Assembly (NCBI GenBank): GCA_037349105.1
Contig: JAYJMM010000071.1
Coordinates: forward strand, 992,001 to 1,056,000
Source of the DNA: Limnomonas spitsbergensis
Lineage: Eukaryota > Chlorophyta > Chlorophyceae > Chlamydomonadales
DNA length: 64,000 bases
Direction of reading: 5' to 3'
The position numbers were made by a program, and so were the translations under genes. Each line of letters begins with the position of its first letter. Position 1 is the first letter of the stretch. The notes below the pieces were generated by a model, which was not told where the DNA came from, did not search any database, and was given only the letters and a program-made list of their open reading frames with translations. Below, in pieces: positions 29,156-38,430 of this stretch.

Positions 29156-29804
29156 CTACTGGACCTTCCTGCGTTCCTTCTGCTCTAGCCAGGCCCTAAT
29201 AGCTTCCTTGTAGGGGAAGTTCCTGAGGGTGACCCTAGGATGGTGAAAGGCTCTAGCACACTGGGTTATGTGCTTCTGCTGCAAGCTGTTCCACTGTGGG
29301 TTCTTGATATACTTTATGGCTGAGAACATCCGCTCCTCCTCCACCGACCCCGGGACCATGACGAAGATAAGCTGAACCATCAGGATTTACTGCTTCATAG
29401 CAGCGGCTCTAGCTGGCACTGCCTCGATGTGCGTCCAGAAGAAGACATGCATCTCTGGCAGCTCAGACTCCTTCTCCAGCCGGGCTTGTATGCAGCACCA
29501 GATTCGAAGCCTGCTGCAAAGGTCTGCCTAGCTGCCGTCTTGACTTGAAGTACGCTAGATTCTTCTGATGGCGTTCTGTTCGTTCGTGCTCGACGATTGT
29601 GTCCTTCAAAGTCCCGCTGTTCACGTTGCATAACTTGCATTGCCACATGTACTTGTTCAAGCTGTCGTTAAAACCGCGATCAATCAGCCACTCCCTTCGC
29701 GAATCACCGTCTTCGAAGTAAGATTCTTGGAAGGCATTCGTCCCACAGCCTTTAACTGACCTCCAAGCGCCATCGCTATGGCCTTTCAAAGCTTTATCAG
29801 ACAT
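29156..29804 (-). pseudogene. hAT transposase remnants (outer element)
   Basis: Two minus-strand blocks. 29804-29463 starts MSDKALKGHSDGAWRSVKGC and holds a BED/C2H2-like finger CKLCNVNSGTLKDTIVEH, then RTERH (C-x2-C-x13-H-x5-H). 29380-29156 holds PGSVEEERMFSAIKYIKNPQ, then WNSLQQKHITQCAR, the hAT C-terminal dimerisation motif. The catalytic middle is missing, as in the inner element. Confidence 0.8.
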
Positions 29805-29956
29805 TTCACCCCTAGCGTCGGAGTGGCAAATTGAGAGGCAATATCGGCAGTCACAAGTGGAAAATGCGAAAACCTAGGTTTCATCGTGCCGGCCAGCGTC
29901 GATTTACCCCCGATTTTTCGTGATTCACGATATATCGTGCCTTTAATTAACCACTG

Positions 29957-30968
29957 GTCGGGTGATGGTCGAGGACGGGCTCGTCGGCGCCTATCCGGTT
30001 AACCTCCACGAAGTCAGCGGTGACAGGCATGAGTGCCTTTTGCGCGTGATGGCTGCATACAAGTCTTTGTCCCGGACGGATGAAGGCTTCTACATGACTC
30101 ATGATGGCCTGTGTGAGTTGTGGATACTTATTTAGCAGTGGACATTTAACGCCGTCCCCGCTGCCTGCTTTGTGTTTCCATCGTCGCTGGGGTCCAAGAC
30201 CTGAACAGGTTGAAGCTTTCAATGAATTGTCGCATAATTCTTGGTTATTGACTATACTGTCCGAATGATTGGTTTGAGTTTACGAACCTCGGACCACTAC
30301 AACATTGTGCCCAACAGACTTTCCAAGGGTTGTTGGCTTCTACACTTTAGAAACTGTGTATTGGTAGATTTCCACATCGTAAAACTAAGCCACACCACAA
30401 CTATACGAGTTGGTCGATTGGTCATGACTATCACGAATGATATTCACAATTATTGTCATGTGTCTCGTTCTCCTGGCGGACCCATTGACAACCACAGACA
30501 TGTAGCCAACGCTATCGTGAGTTTTGCCTGATCCTGCTAATAAGGCATTTGTTGCTTTTAGAGGCGAAGCAAAGGCCTATAATCCATTATCCTTCCCCTT
30601 ACAGCCAACGCTATTCAACGGGGCCATGTCCCTGCCTTTGAAGGTAGAGCCGGGGCCCTCGACCATGCGGATGGTCGACAATGCGTTTAGGATGGTTCGA
30701 GAGAGAGATGACAGGGAAGCTTATATACTAGCCGCGGGCGGCGCTGCTGTGTTCCAACGGCTTGAGAGCAAAATGGACGCCTTGGAGGAAAAGTTCCAGA
30801 AGGGAGACGGAAAAGTTCCAGAGGGAGACGGAAAAGCTCTAGAGGGAGACGGAAAAGTTCCAGAGGGAGACGGAAAAGCTCCAAAGGGAGATGGTTCATC
30901 TGACGAAGATTGTCAAAATGGAAGGTGTGCATACTTAGTCAAAACGAAGAGCTTGTATCATACGTACC
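29957..30968 (+). repeat. Foldback left arm, inner part
   Basis: Mirror of 31021-31987. Starts with the second copy of the hAT target duplication and ends GGTACGTATGATACAAG (inverted) at the central spacer. A 21-bp GGAAAAG-x-TCCAGAGGGAGAC repeat near 30800-30890 has about two more units here than in the right arm. Confidence 0.88.
30241..30531 (+). CDS. Foldback-element frame b, left arm (unrecognised)
   Basis: Ninety-six codons, kept nearly residue for residue in the right arm (31413-31703, minus). The frame contains DYTVRMIGLSLRTSDHYNIV and HTTTIRVGRLVMTITNDIHN. It is followed by GTGAGT and, 49 bases on, by TGCTAATAAGG and TTGCTTTTAG, which look like the donor, branch site and acceptor of a very short intron, although the phases of frames b and c do not join simply. 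Conservation between arms suggests a real product or recent gene conversion. No family recognised. Confidence 0.4.
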   Translation: MVIDYTVRMIGLSLRTSDHYNIVPNRLSKGCWLLHFRNCVLVDFHIVKLSHTTTIRVGRLVMTITNDIHNYCHVSRSPGGPIDNHRHVANAIVSFA

Positions 30969-31054
30969 GCTATATCGGCATATCGGCATTTCCCCTTGAT
31001 TCTCTAATCATTGATAATGTGGTACGTATGATACAAGCTCTTCGTTTTGACTAA
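30524..31054 (+). CDS. Foldback-element frame c, left arm (coiled-coil C-terminus, unrecognised)
   Basis: Starts PDPANKAFVAFRGEAKAYNP and runs through a conserved block ending LESKMDALEEKFQ. The right arm continues as QRETEKFQRETEKLQREMV, a coiled coil, and ends KMEGVHT-stop. Here a frame change turns the coil into KGDGKVPEGDGK repeats, so this copy is damaged at its C-terminus. In contrast, the right arm has an indel near VGER in the middle. Each arm thus keeps a different part intact. Confidence 0.4.
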   Translation: MPDPANKAFVAFRGEAKAYNPLSFPLQPTLFNGAMSLPLKVEPGPSTMRMVDNAFRMVRERDDREAYILAAGGAAVFQRLESKMDALEEKFQKGDGKVPEGDGKALEGDGKVPEGDGKAPKGDGSSDEDCQNGRCAYLVKTKSLYHTYRYIGISAFPLDSLIIDNVVRMIQALRFD

Positions 31055-31420
31055 GTATGCACACCTTCCATTTTGACAATCTTCGTCAGATGAACCATCT
31101 CCCTTTGGAGCTTTTCCGTCTCCCTCTGGAACTTTTCCGTCTCCCTCTGGAACTTTTCCTCCAAGGCGTCCATTTTGCTCTCAAGCCGTTGGAGCGCAGC
31201 AGCGCTGCCAGCGGCTAGTATAAACGCTTCCCTGTCATCTCTCTCCAACCATCATAAACGCATTGTCGACTATCTGCATGGTCGAGGGCCCCGGCTCTAC
31301 CTTTAGAGGCAAGGACATGGCCCCGTTGAATAGCGTTGGCTGTAAGGGGGAGGATAATGGATTATAGGCCTTTGCTTCGCCTCTAAAAGCAACAAATGCC
31401 TTATTAGCAGGATCAGGCAA
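31051..31420 (-). CDS. Foldback-element frame c, right arm (frameshifted)
   Basis: Two minus-strand pieces in different frames: 31420-31235 (PDPANKAF and on, ending MMVGER) and 31248-31051 (ERDDREAFILAAGSAAALQR, then the coiled coil and stop). A one-base change near 31240 separates them; the left arm is intact at this place. Confidence 0.4.
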
Positions 31421-31703
31421 AACTCACGATAGCGTTGGCTACATGTTTGTAGTTGTCAATGGGTCCGCCAGGAGAACGAGACACATGACAATAATTGTGA
31501 ATGTCATTCGTGATAGTCATGACCAATCGACCAACTCGTATAGTTGTGGTGTGGCTTAGTTTTACGATGTGGAAATCTACCAATACACAGTTTCCAAAGT
31601 GTAGAAGCCAAGAACCCTTGGAAAGTCTGTTGGGCACAATGTTGTAATGGTCCGAGGTTCGTAAACTCAAACCAATCATTCGGACAGTATAGTCAACAAT
31701 CAA
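31413..31703 (-). CDS. Foldback-element frame b, right arm
   Basis: Counterpart of 30241-30531 with only a handful of replacements (for example GSWLLHFGN against GCWLLHFRN). Function unknown. Confidence 0.4.
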   Translation of the reverse strand: MIVDYTVRMIGLSLRTSDHYNIVPNRLSKGSWLLHFGNCVLVDFHIVKLSHTTTIRVGRLVMTITNDIHNYCHVSRSPGGPIDNYKHVANAIVSFA

Positions 31704-31739
31704 GAATTATGCGACAATTCATTGGAAGCTTCGACCTGT

Positions 31740-32129
31740 TCAAGTCTTGGACCCCAGCGACGATGGAAACACAAAACATGCAGCGGGGACGGCGTCAAAT
31801 GTCCACTGCTTAATAAGTATCCACAACTCACACAGGCCATCAGGAGTCATGTAGAAGCCTTCATCCGTCCGGAACAAAGACTTGTATGCAGCCACCACGC
31901 GCAAAAGGCACTCATGCCTGTCACCGCTGACTTCGTGGAGGTTAACCGGATAGGCGCCGACGAGCCCGTCCTCGACCATCACCCGACCCCTGTCGTCCTT
32001 CCGAACAAAGCCCCCCGTCAAAGAAAGATGTTGTGATACCGGCATACACAAAGCATACCCAAATTCGCAAATCAGCGAAAGACAAATAAACATGCTGAGA
32101 GACTCGATACGATCAAGCAAAACAGACAA
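31740..32129 (-). CDS. Foldback-element frame d, right arm (unrecognised)
   Basis: 129 codons containing DRIESLSMFICLSLICEFGY and DGLVGAYPVNLHEVSGDRHE, then YMTPDGLCELWILIKQW. In the left arm the same frame is cut in two by the hAT insertion, between GFVRKDDRGR and the following VMVEDGL. It is the only intact copy in the window. No family recognised. Confidence 0.45.
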   Translation of the reverse strand: MSVLLDRIESLSMFICLSLICEFGYALCMPVSQHLSLTGGFVRKDDRGRVMVEDGLVGAYPVNLHEVSGDRHECLLRVVAAYKSLFRTDEGFYMTPDGLCELWILIKQWTFDAVPAACFVFPSSLGSKT

Positions 32130-32514
32130 ACCAGATCCACGAAATGAAATCCATATAGCATAAATCTACCTCGATTTCCACAATGGATACTAGAAACGTC
32201 CCATGGTCCCACTTGGACTGTCACTAAAGCCGGCCTCGTAGGTCCCCTGAACCTCCTTCGTCCTAGCAGATGTTTGTACTCTCATGGAGGTAGCGGCATC
32301 AGCCACAGCCCTAGCAGGCCTCAAAATGAATGAAGACATACTTAATGTTTACTTCAATTTAAGAAAGCACGTCCATAATAAGGACACACGCAACAACACA
32401 ATCACGACCGTCCATTGTGCCGTATTCCTAAAACCCGAGGGTCTAGAACTACGTCGGCGAAGGTCACAACACCAAGCGATTTCCACGACACAATAACCAC
32501 TACTAACAACACAT

Positions 32515-32610
32515 CAATCAAGCGTGCCCCACATCGAACAGGTGTGCCCCACATGGAACAAGTGTGCCCCCACATCGAATAAGTGTAACCCCACATCGAA
32601 CAAATGTGCC
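32515..32610. repeat. 21-bp subterminal tandem repeat, right arm
   Basis: About five units such as CCCCACATCGAACAAGTGTG; inverted equivalent of 26845-26940. Confidence 0.85.
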
Positions 32611-32692
32611 ACCGGACCACACTTTCCACACCGCGCACCTTCATCTAATACGGCCCACATCTAATACGGTGCTTTCTAATGTAATACGGTAC

Positions 32693-33650
32693 ATTTTCTC
32701 TAATACCGTAGCATCTAGGAAAGGCCAAGGGACCGGGCAAACCCTGGAAGGTGCCACAGACTCCTTCAAGTGGCCTTAAAGTTGTACAGAGCGAGGCAGG
32801 CGTATGCCCAGGGCGGTATGCCCAAGCTTTCGTACGAGATGTAGTAGATATCGATGTGGTGTAGACATTTCAGTGGTTGGGGAAGTCTTTGTCTTTGCCG
32901 GTTATGTTTTCAGCCATTTGTCTGTCCCTTTATTTTTTATTTCCCTTTTCTTCTTTCCGGACCAGAGACCTTTGTTCCAGACCCATTCCCCCTCACATGC
33001 AGTCGATTATTCAATCGCCCATACGGCCAAGCCTTTTGGATCAAAGCCCAAAGGTGTATCATACCGTAAAACCAGTTTAGGGCCGCGCACCCCCCCCAAA
33101 ATAATTGTTTCCCCGTCCCGCAGCCAAAAACAATTTAAAAAACGGCCGCGCAGCAACTAATCTTTATTTAATTTATCGTTGCAAAGCAGGTAATATATAA
33201 TTTAACGCCACGCATAACTTTCTTTTTAAATTTCCTTCCGCGCAACACTTTCAGCCAATACAGTTAAGTCAGTAAAAACCCTTGTTTGATGCTAGCAAGG
33301 ATAGTACACGGTCAGAATTAATCAGCATAGTCGTCGTCCTCCTCCTCCACCGGATCATGGCCTCAGGAAACATCTGGTTGTTGGGGCCCCGAAACGTCTG
33401 CAGTCGTTAGCACCTGTCTCTGCCTCCAGGATCAAGCTCCGCTACGGGGACTGGCATGAGGATAAAATCAAACAGTCGTGTGCGAGTGCGCGATTTTTTA
33501 TTTTAGCTGTCTTTAATTCGTAGGGCGCACCCCCAAATAGTTGTTTGGGCAACTGGCTGACATTCCGCACACCGGCGATCTTTGAATTAATATTAGCGCG
33601 CATCCATGTCGGCGCACCCCAATAATTAATTAATAATGAGCGAAGTCTAG
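32693..33650. other. No gene; GCGCACCCC-motif region and a diverged family 1 repeat
   Basis: No supported gene. A decayed copy of dispersed family 1 lies at about 33015-33065 (GCCCATACGGCCAAGCCTTT, then CAAAGGTGTATCATA). From 33080 there are at least three GCGCACCCC strings followed by AAATA-TTGTTT-like sequence (33085, 33525, 33615), set in A/T-rich DNA. Confidence 0.45.
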
Positions 33651-33663
33651 GAGATTCTACGGT

Positions 33664-33705
33664 ACATGTGACTGACGTTACACCTCTGGGCCCTGCTTAA
33701 ATCAT
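33664..33705 (+). repeat. Dispersed repeat family 1, partial copy
   Basis: GACTGACGTTACACCTCTGG then GCCCTGCTTAAAT; only the left part of the head is present. Confidence 0.6.
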
Positions 33706-33783
33706 GTATCATACAGGTGAACAAATTCACCTTAAGTTGACCTTCAGTTGAACAAATTAACCTTCAATTTACCTTTCTTCCAA

Positions 33784-33881
33784 CGGGACAGTTGGGCGCC
33801 CACGCGGCCGAGCCTTTTTGAGCAGGGCCAAGAGGTCAATGACATTACACCTCTGGGCCCTAGAGGTGTAACGTCATTGAC
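33784..33881 (-). repeat. Dispersed repeat family 1, head-to-head pair with palindrome
   Basis: An inverted head (AGTTGGGCGCCCACGCGG, CCGAGCCTTTTTGAGC) runs into a 47-bp near-perfect palindrome at 33835-33881: GTCAATGACATTACACCTCT on the left and AGAGGTGTAACGTCATTGAC on the right around GGGCCC. Two copies thus abut at their GGGCCC centre. Confidence 0.8.
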
Positions 33882-34044
33882 AGGTGAACAAATTCACCAA
33901 AATACACCACATGCGGACATTGCCCATCATGACCATGCAGGGATACTGAGGGTTGCCTTTTCCTTTGGGGGGGTACTTATTTCTCCTTTGTGCTTTTCTC
34001 TTTCTTTCCCTCTTACCTTTAGTTCCCTTTATTTTCTCCCTGGT

Positions 34045-34112
34045 ACAGTTGGGCGCCCACGCGGCCGAGCTCTTTTTCGAGCAGGGCCCAGAGGTGTTAT
34101 GTCATTGACCAT
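34045..34112 (-). repeat. Dispersed repeat family 1, copy
   Basis: CAGTTGGGCGCCCACGCGGC, CGAGCTCTTTTTCGAGCAGG, CAGAGGTGTTATGTCATTGA; preceded by a CT-rich tract (33955-34040). Confidence 0.75.
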
Positions 34113-34199
34113 GCAACAAGTTTTGCTGCATCAGGCGCCCACTGTCTTACGTCATGGTACAAGAGACGTAGTTGAAGCAACCGACATTTGCTAGAAGGG

Positions 34200-34230
34200 A
34201 CGCGGGGGGGCGGAGGGGGGGGGGGGGTCT
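34200..34230. repeat. Poly-G tract
   Basis: CGGGGGGGCGGAGG followed by 11 or more G; no gene around it. Confidence 0.7.
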
Positions 34231-34559
34231 AAAAGAAGGAGTCGAAGAGTCAATGACGCCACCTGATGTTACCATATCATTGTCTCCTCTTTCCACACAC
34301 ATTTGACTGCTCTTTACTTTGCTCTGTATGTAGCATGAATATCTTCGTTACGGCGTAGCAGGACCAAGCCAGGGCTTCCAAGCCCATGGCACAGAACCAG
34401 ACATGTGTGGCCTTTTTGTGGCCTTTTTATTGAGAGGCTTTGTTCAAGGCTGCTCTCTAGTGGAACTCAGGTGTCGGACTTGGTCTTCTTTGCCTTCCCG
34501 GCCTTTCCTTTCCTCCTTTCCCCCCCACTTCCTTAGAGTTTCTTCTTTTCTCCCTTCTG

Positions 34560-34622
34560 AACAGTTGGGCGCCCATGCGGCCGAGCTTTGAGCGGGCCCA
34601 GAGGTGTAATGTTATTGACATA
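34560..34622 (-). repeat. Dispersed repeat family 1, copy
   Basis: CAGTTGGGCGCCCATGCGGC, CGAGCTTTGAGCGGGCCC, AGAGGTGTAATGTTATTGAC; preceded by a CT-rich tract (34470-34558). Confidence 0.75.
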
Positions 34623-34888
34623 ACCAGACATGGCATGCCATTCACTTTCTCATGTCCACCCACCTACCGTACCACCTAGGACACTGTCAGCGGCTCACAT
34701 GCCTCATGATCATGCAGTCATGTTATGCGAATCTTCATCCTTTACGACCTTCCTTAATGCCCTTAATGCCCTTCCACCTGGTGTGCATGAAGTAGGGCAT
34801 CAGGGCCTGAACCATTGTCACAACCCTGGTCTGAACCAATTCGTTTTTTTTCAAACCACTCCTTGAAGGTCTCTTTTCTTACTTACAG

Positions 34889-35622
34889 GTTCTTTGCTAC
34901 ATTCAGTACCATCCTGGTTCCACAATGAATTATCAAGACAAACCATTTTTCTTGCGTGGTCCTCGGTCCACCACGAAAAAACTAAAAGATCTTGGCCGTC
35001 GTCAGGGCCCGTTACCCTCGGACACAGCTTTGTGTGGGCATCTTTTGGTGAACACTGTATCGATATCGATGCTGTCATACAATCAGCGTCTGCCAATACT
35101 GTCGACAACAGCAGGATGCTGTCTATATGGTGGGGACATTGGTCGGAAGGGCAAACCAGCAAGGAGTTTGTTAAATGCTTCGATCAAGCCCTTTCGTGCG
35201 TGCCCCACCTCCAGCTCTCCAACCCTGGCATCGTCACAGTGGCTGCAAACGCCTTGATCTTAGCTAACAGAGTGATGGCACACATTTGCTCCGACAAGGG
35301 CTCTTATGAACCCGTGAGATGGCCACAGCTGGATTCTTGGCTGATGCAGCAAGGCATGGCAAGGAACATCTCTGCCAATGCCAAGTTGCTGTGTCCTGGC
35401 ATGCATGGCACTGCTCCTTGGCCCTTGGGACCAAGGAGCCATGACGATCCTCCAATCTTTTCACCAGACCCTCCTAATTGTCAGCAGCCACTACAGCTGC
35501 TTAAGAAGTGCCTTTCTCGGCGTGCGCACCGATCACATCATGCAACTCTACTGCACCTCTTTAAGTGGTGTGCTCGGAAGCGATTACGTTTGTCTTCGGG
35601 ACCTCATGCCGCGATCCCATAG
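34889..35622 (+). CDS. Unrecognised exon
   Basis: A good acceptor (CTCTTTTCTTACTTACAG) ends at 34888. The following frame reads LLHSVPSWFHNELSRQTIFL and stays open to a stop at 35620, with varied, protein-like composition and strings such as SIWWGHWSEGQTSKEFVKCF and RWPQLDSWLMQQGMARN. After about 35430 a neighbouring frame (MTILQSFHQTLLIVSSHYSC, then LRSAFLGV) looks more natural than the main one, so a one-base frameshift or an intron border may lie there. No domain recognised; could be a cellular exon or part of an element. Confidence 0.4.
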
Positions 35623-36286
35623 GGACGCTAAGCAAAATATACGAGGACTTTTTTACACTTGAGTTGGCGGTCAAGTTTTTACGTTTTTTTTACGTTTTTA
35701 CCGTATAGTTGTCGGCCGAGGGCCGCAAGGGTCACACTAAATCATGTGAACCATAAGGATACCTTGTTGGCGGGCAGCGAGCTCGGCATCAACAAAAATG
35801 CAAGTAATGGTTGCGATGAGCTACTAAAAAACAAATTAGCTTTCCAGTGTTGATGACACGTGTCGCGACACTTTTGCCCGGCTCCACGTTCGACGAAGAG
35901 AGGCATATTTGTTTGGAGACTTACAGGCACTCAATGCTCCAAGGCTCAGCGAGCTTGTGCACCGTCCGTTGTCATAATGATTAGCAACTGACAGGTAAGC
36001 AGCAGTACGGCTTTAAGTTCTTCGGGTGCGGTTTTCAGCATAGGTTGAGCAAGGCGCCGAACAAATACAGGAAAACAAGCACCCTGAAACAGAGCTTTAT
36101 CGCACCATCCCTTGCACAGGTCAAAGCCAGGTGACAGCAGTATCATCTATCTAGCAACAAATGGCAGAGAGGTTCATAGTGATCCGCACTTTTTTTGTTT
36201 TGATGGTGCAGTCACGAGGGTTTGACACTAAACCCTAGCAATGACGATGAGTTATAAATTGAGCCACACCCTATGCATCGTACCTC
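35623..36286. other. No gene seen
   Basis: About 660 bases with poly-T strings near 35675-35700 and no supported coding frame or repeat. Confidence 0.4.
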
Positions 36287-36410
36287 TCCATGCCATTTCA
36301 CCATTTCACCATGCCATTTCACCATTTCACTATGCCATTTCACCATTTTACCATGCCATTTCACCATACCATGCCATTTCACCATGCCATTTCACCATGC
36401 CATTTTCAAG
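36287..36410. repeat. Short CATTTCACCATGC-type tandem repeat
   Basis: Irregular units of 9-14 bases (CCATTTCACCATG, CATTTCACCATTT) directly before the WD40 fragment; the repeat is also open in its frame but is not WD40-like. Confidence 0.85.
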
Positions 36411-37068
36411 GGTGGTAGCCAGCTTGAAAGTTGGGTTTCCTCTGAGCAGAGCATGATCTCATGTATGTGGAACTCTCAGCTAATTCATGACACATGGCAT
36501 ATGGGCCAAATGTCTCTCCAAATTGTGGACATCGACAACCAGAGGATTGCCGACCGCATATTCATTGTGGACAAGCCCGTGCTCAACATCCATGTCAATG
36601 CCAATGGATTGGCATCGGTTCGCATTAGCAACAATGTTGTGAATGTGTGGGACCTAGTCTGCCGTCAGCTTCGAGATACCTTCCAGCCCTTGGATCAGGG
36701 AGCCCTAGAGCATTCTACCTGGCATGGCGCCAATTGCATTCTTTATAACAGAGTGGCTAACAGCTTTGAAATCGATATGTGGGACGTATCCAAGGATGCA
36801 CCAGCGGCCATGCCGACCTTGAGTGGGCACAGCAACGAAGGCATATCTTGGCAATCCTCGGAGGTGACCAACTCGGTTATTTCATGCTCGTACGACAAGA
36901 CATTACGGTTGTGGGATACACGCACGGGTGACTGTGTGCGAACCATGAGGGGCCATTCTCACCCGGTCATCAGCGTCGGAATGGACGTCAGCTGTAGGAC
37001 AGCTGTCAGTCTCAGCCACACGTGTTAGTGATGTTTGGCAAGTATCAATGGATTTTAAAGTGCCCTAG
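36411..37068 (+). pseudogene. WD40-repeat protein fragment, frameshifted
   Basis: The frame holds recognisable WD40 blades: SVRISNNVVNVWDLVCRQL-like strand ends, NSFEIDMWDV, then SYDKTLRLWDTRTGDCVRTM with the following RGHSHPVISVGMD. The GH and WD dipeptides sit at the usual spacing. Near 37007 the frame breaks: the next blade (LSVSATRVSDVWQVSMDF) continues only in the +1 frame, ending in a stop at 37066. This is a one-base indel or an assembly error in an otherwise good propeller segment. The 5' border is uncertain (after TTTTCAAG). WD40 propellers act as protein-interaction scaffolds; the specific gene is not identifiable. Confidence 0.65.
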
Positions 37069-38129
37069 GGGTGGGCTAAAGTGCTCCATAATTCTTTAGG
37101 CATTTGTTATTTTATTATTTTGCAACTTGCTCCAAGAGTCTTCCCACTTATTATAAACATGTAACTTTTACGGTGCACCATGGATAGATTGTTAAACGCC
37201 ACAAGCATGTGGTGCATGGTTCTGCTTGTGTGTACAGATTTCAGATTGCGTTCACAATCCTGTGTGCACCACTTGGGCGAATAGTATTTGGTTACCTTCA
37301 ATTATAACGTATCAGATACTGTATCTCGGAGTGTGCTGCCATGTTTCTGACATTTAATTGGCTCCTCCCTACCGGACAGTAGGGCCTTAAGCTTGCTGAA
37401 CAAGGCTCAGAGGTGCTTGCCTGATGGTCCGTGCTAGGTGCCTCTGATGGAATGGAAGGCCTATTGGTAAAAGGTGGGCCGAGATGTGCCCTTTTCGCAG
37501 ATGTGACTGACGTGTGGTCGTTTCTGCACAAGCGTGAGTAGGGTTCAACGAGATAAGGGTAAAAATGTCCCATTATTTCATAACGGCGACTAAATTCGGT
37601 TTTCAGTTGCATTTCTTAATAAACCCATCACTGCTAGACAATGAACATTTGCTTATTGAAGTGCAAACAAACTCTAAAGAACCATACCATCTTTGGATGG
37701 GCGCCGGGCGGCCAATATTCGGCAGATGGGCACAAGATCTTCACCGGCAGGAGGCCTAATAAGCAGTAGGAATTTTGTCGCGAAGCCCCCGCAGCATTGA
37801 TGCAACTGAGCTATCAACTTACAACATCAACACTTCAACCAACACTTGCATCAAGTCGAGTCATAACACACGTCTTCCATTCAACGAACCCCATTTCTCC
37901 CAGTGTAACGGCAGGGACGCTCACTGATGCCAGCAGGCCTATGGCAGTGCCTCATCTGCGCACTTCTGGCCGCCGTCTTGCTCGCAGGCGCACAGCTGTT
38001 GGGTTGCCCCTCATAGCACACCAAAGAGTGTGCAATGGACCAGCACCATGCATGTCGCTCCTGCCCACTGAAGGCTCCAAGAGTGCGCAAGTCTAGCAAG
38101 GCTGCCCACTGGGCAGTGTTCATTTTAGT
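37069..38129. other. No gene seen; decayed family 1 repeat
   Basis: Mostly plain sequence. A strongly diverged family 1 copy lies near 37375-37425 (CAGTAGGGCCTTAAGC, GCTCAGAGGTGCTT). No supported coding frame. Confidence 0.4.
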
Positions 38130-38225
38130 GTGTGCCAAAGGACCCTTGGAGGGCCGCCGGGCGACCATTACTGGGCCGATTGGGATCAAACCTGGACCGG
38201 CCAATGGCCGATGGCACTACCTGTA
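38130..38225 (+). repeat. Dispersed repeat family 3, copy
   Basis: TGTGCCAAAGGACCCTTGGA, GGGCCGCCGGGCGACC and GGGATCAAACCTGGACCGGC. It lies just 3' of the START gene. Confidence 0.7.
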
Positions 38226-38430
38226 GGGCACGATGCATCAGGCACCCACGGACGTAGGCCGTGATGTAGCTGAATTGAAGCCGAAGCACACTTAAACAAC
38301 CAGTGTGCCACAGGCGGAGAGGTCTCTGGCGGTGTGGGTTCAGTCCAAAGCGGAATCCACGCCACGACAGGCAGAGCGGGCGGTGCTGCCCTACGGGCGG
38401 CGGTAGCAGCAGCCCCTCAGACACACACTC

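Larger units (their letters stand above)
27534..29956. mobile_element. hAT-superfamily DNA transposon (non-autonomous, host of a nested hAT)
   Basis: 2,423 bp inserted into the left foldback arm. The ends are CAGTGCTTATTTTAAGG and, inverted, CAGTGGTTAATTAAAGG (14 of 17 match), flanked by a perfect 8-bp duplication GTCGGGTG; terminal CAGTG and 8-bp duplications are the hAT signature. The empty site survives in the right arm. Its own transposase is reduced to an N-terminal zinc finger and a C-terminal dimerisation fragment at 29156-29804 (minus). Without the inner element it is about 1.16 kb. Confidence 0.92.
26761..32692. mobile_element. Foldback-type element with arms of about 1.7 kb
   Basis: Two long inverted arms meet around a 52-base spacer (30969-31020). 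The outer ends are GTACCGTATTACATTATTAG at 26761 and, inverted, CTAATGTAATACGGTAC ending at 32692. The CCGTATTA string recurs two or three times within the first 60 bases of each arm. Just inside are 21-bp subterminal tandem repeats, a feature of foldback elements. Both arms carry the same set of open frames pointing inward. The left arm is split by a hAT insertion (27534-29956). No target-site duplication was recognised. Confidence 0.75.
31021..32692 (-). repeat. Foldback right arm (uninterrupted)
   Basis: Inverted copy of 29957-30968 joined directly to the inverted copy of 26761-27533. It therefore shows the pre-insertion state of the hAT site (CACCCGAC at 31980-31987, once). Confidence 0.88.

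Noticed and set aside
26761..32692. Viral origin of the palindromic element
   Set aside because: No capsid, polymerase or helicase motifs; subterminal tandem repeats, long inverted arms and the absence of such genes fit a foldback transposon better.
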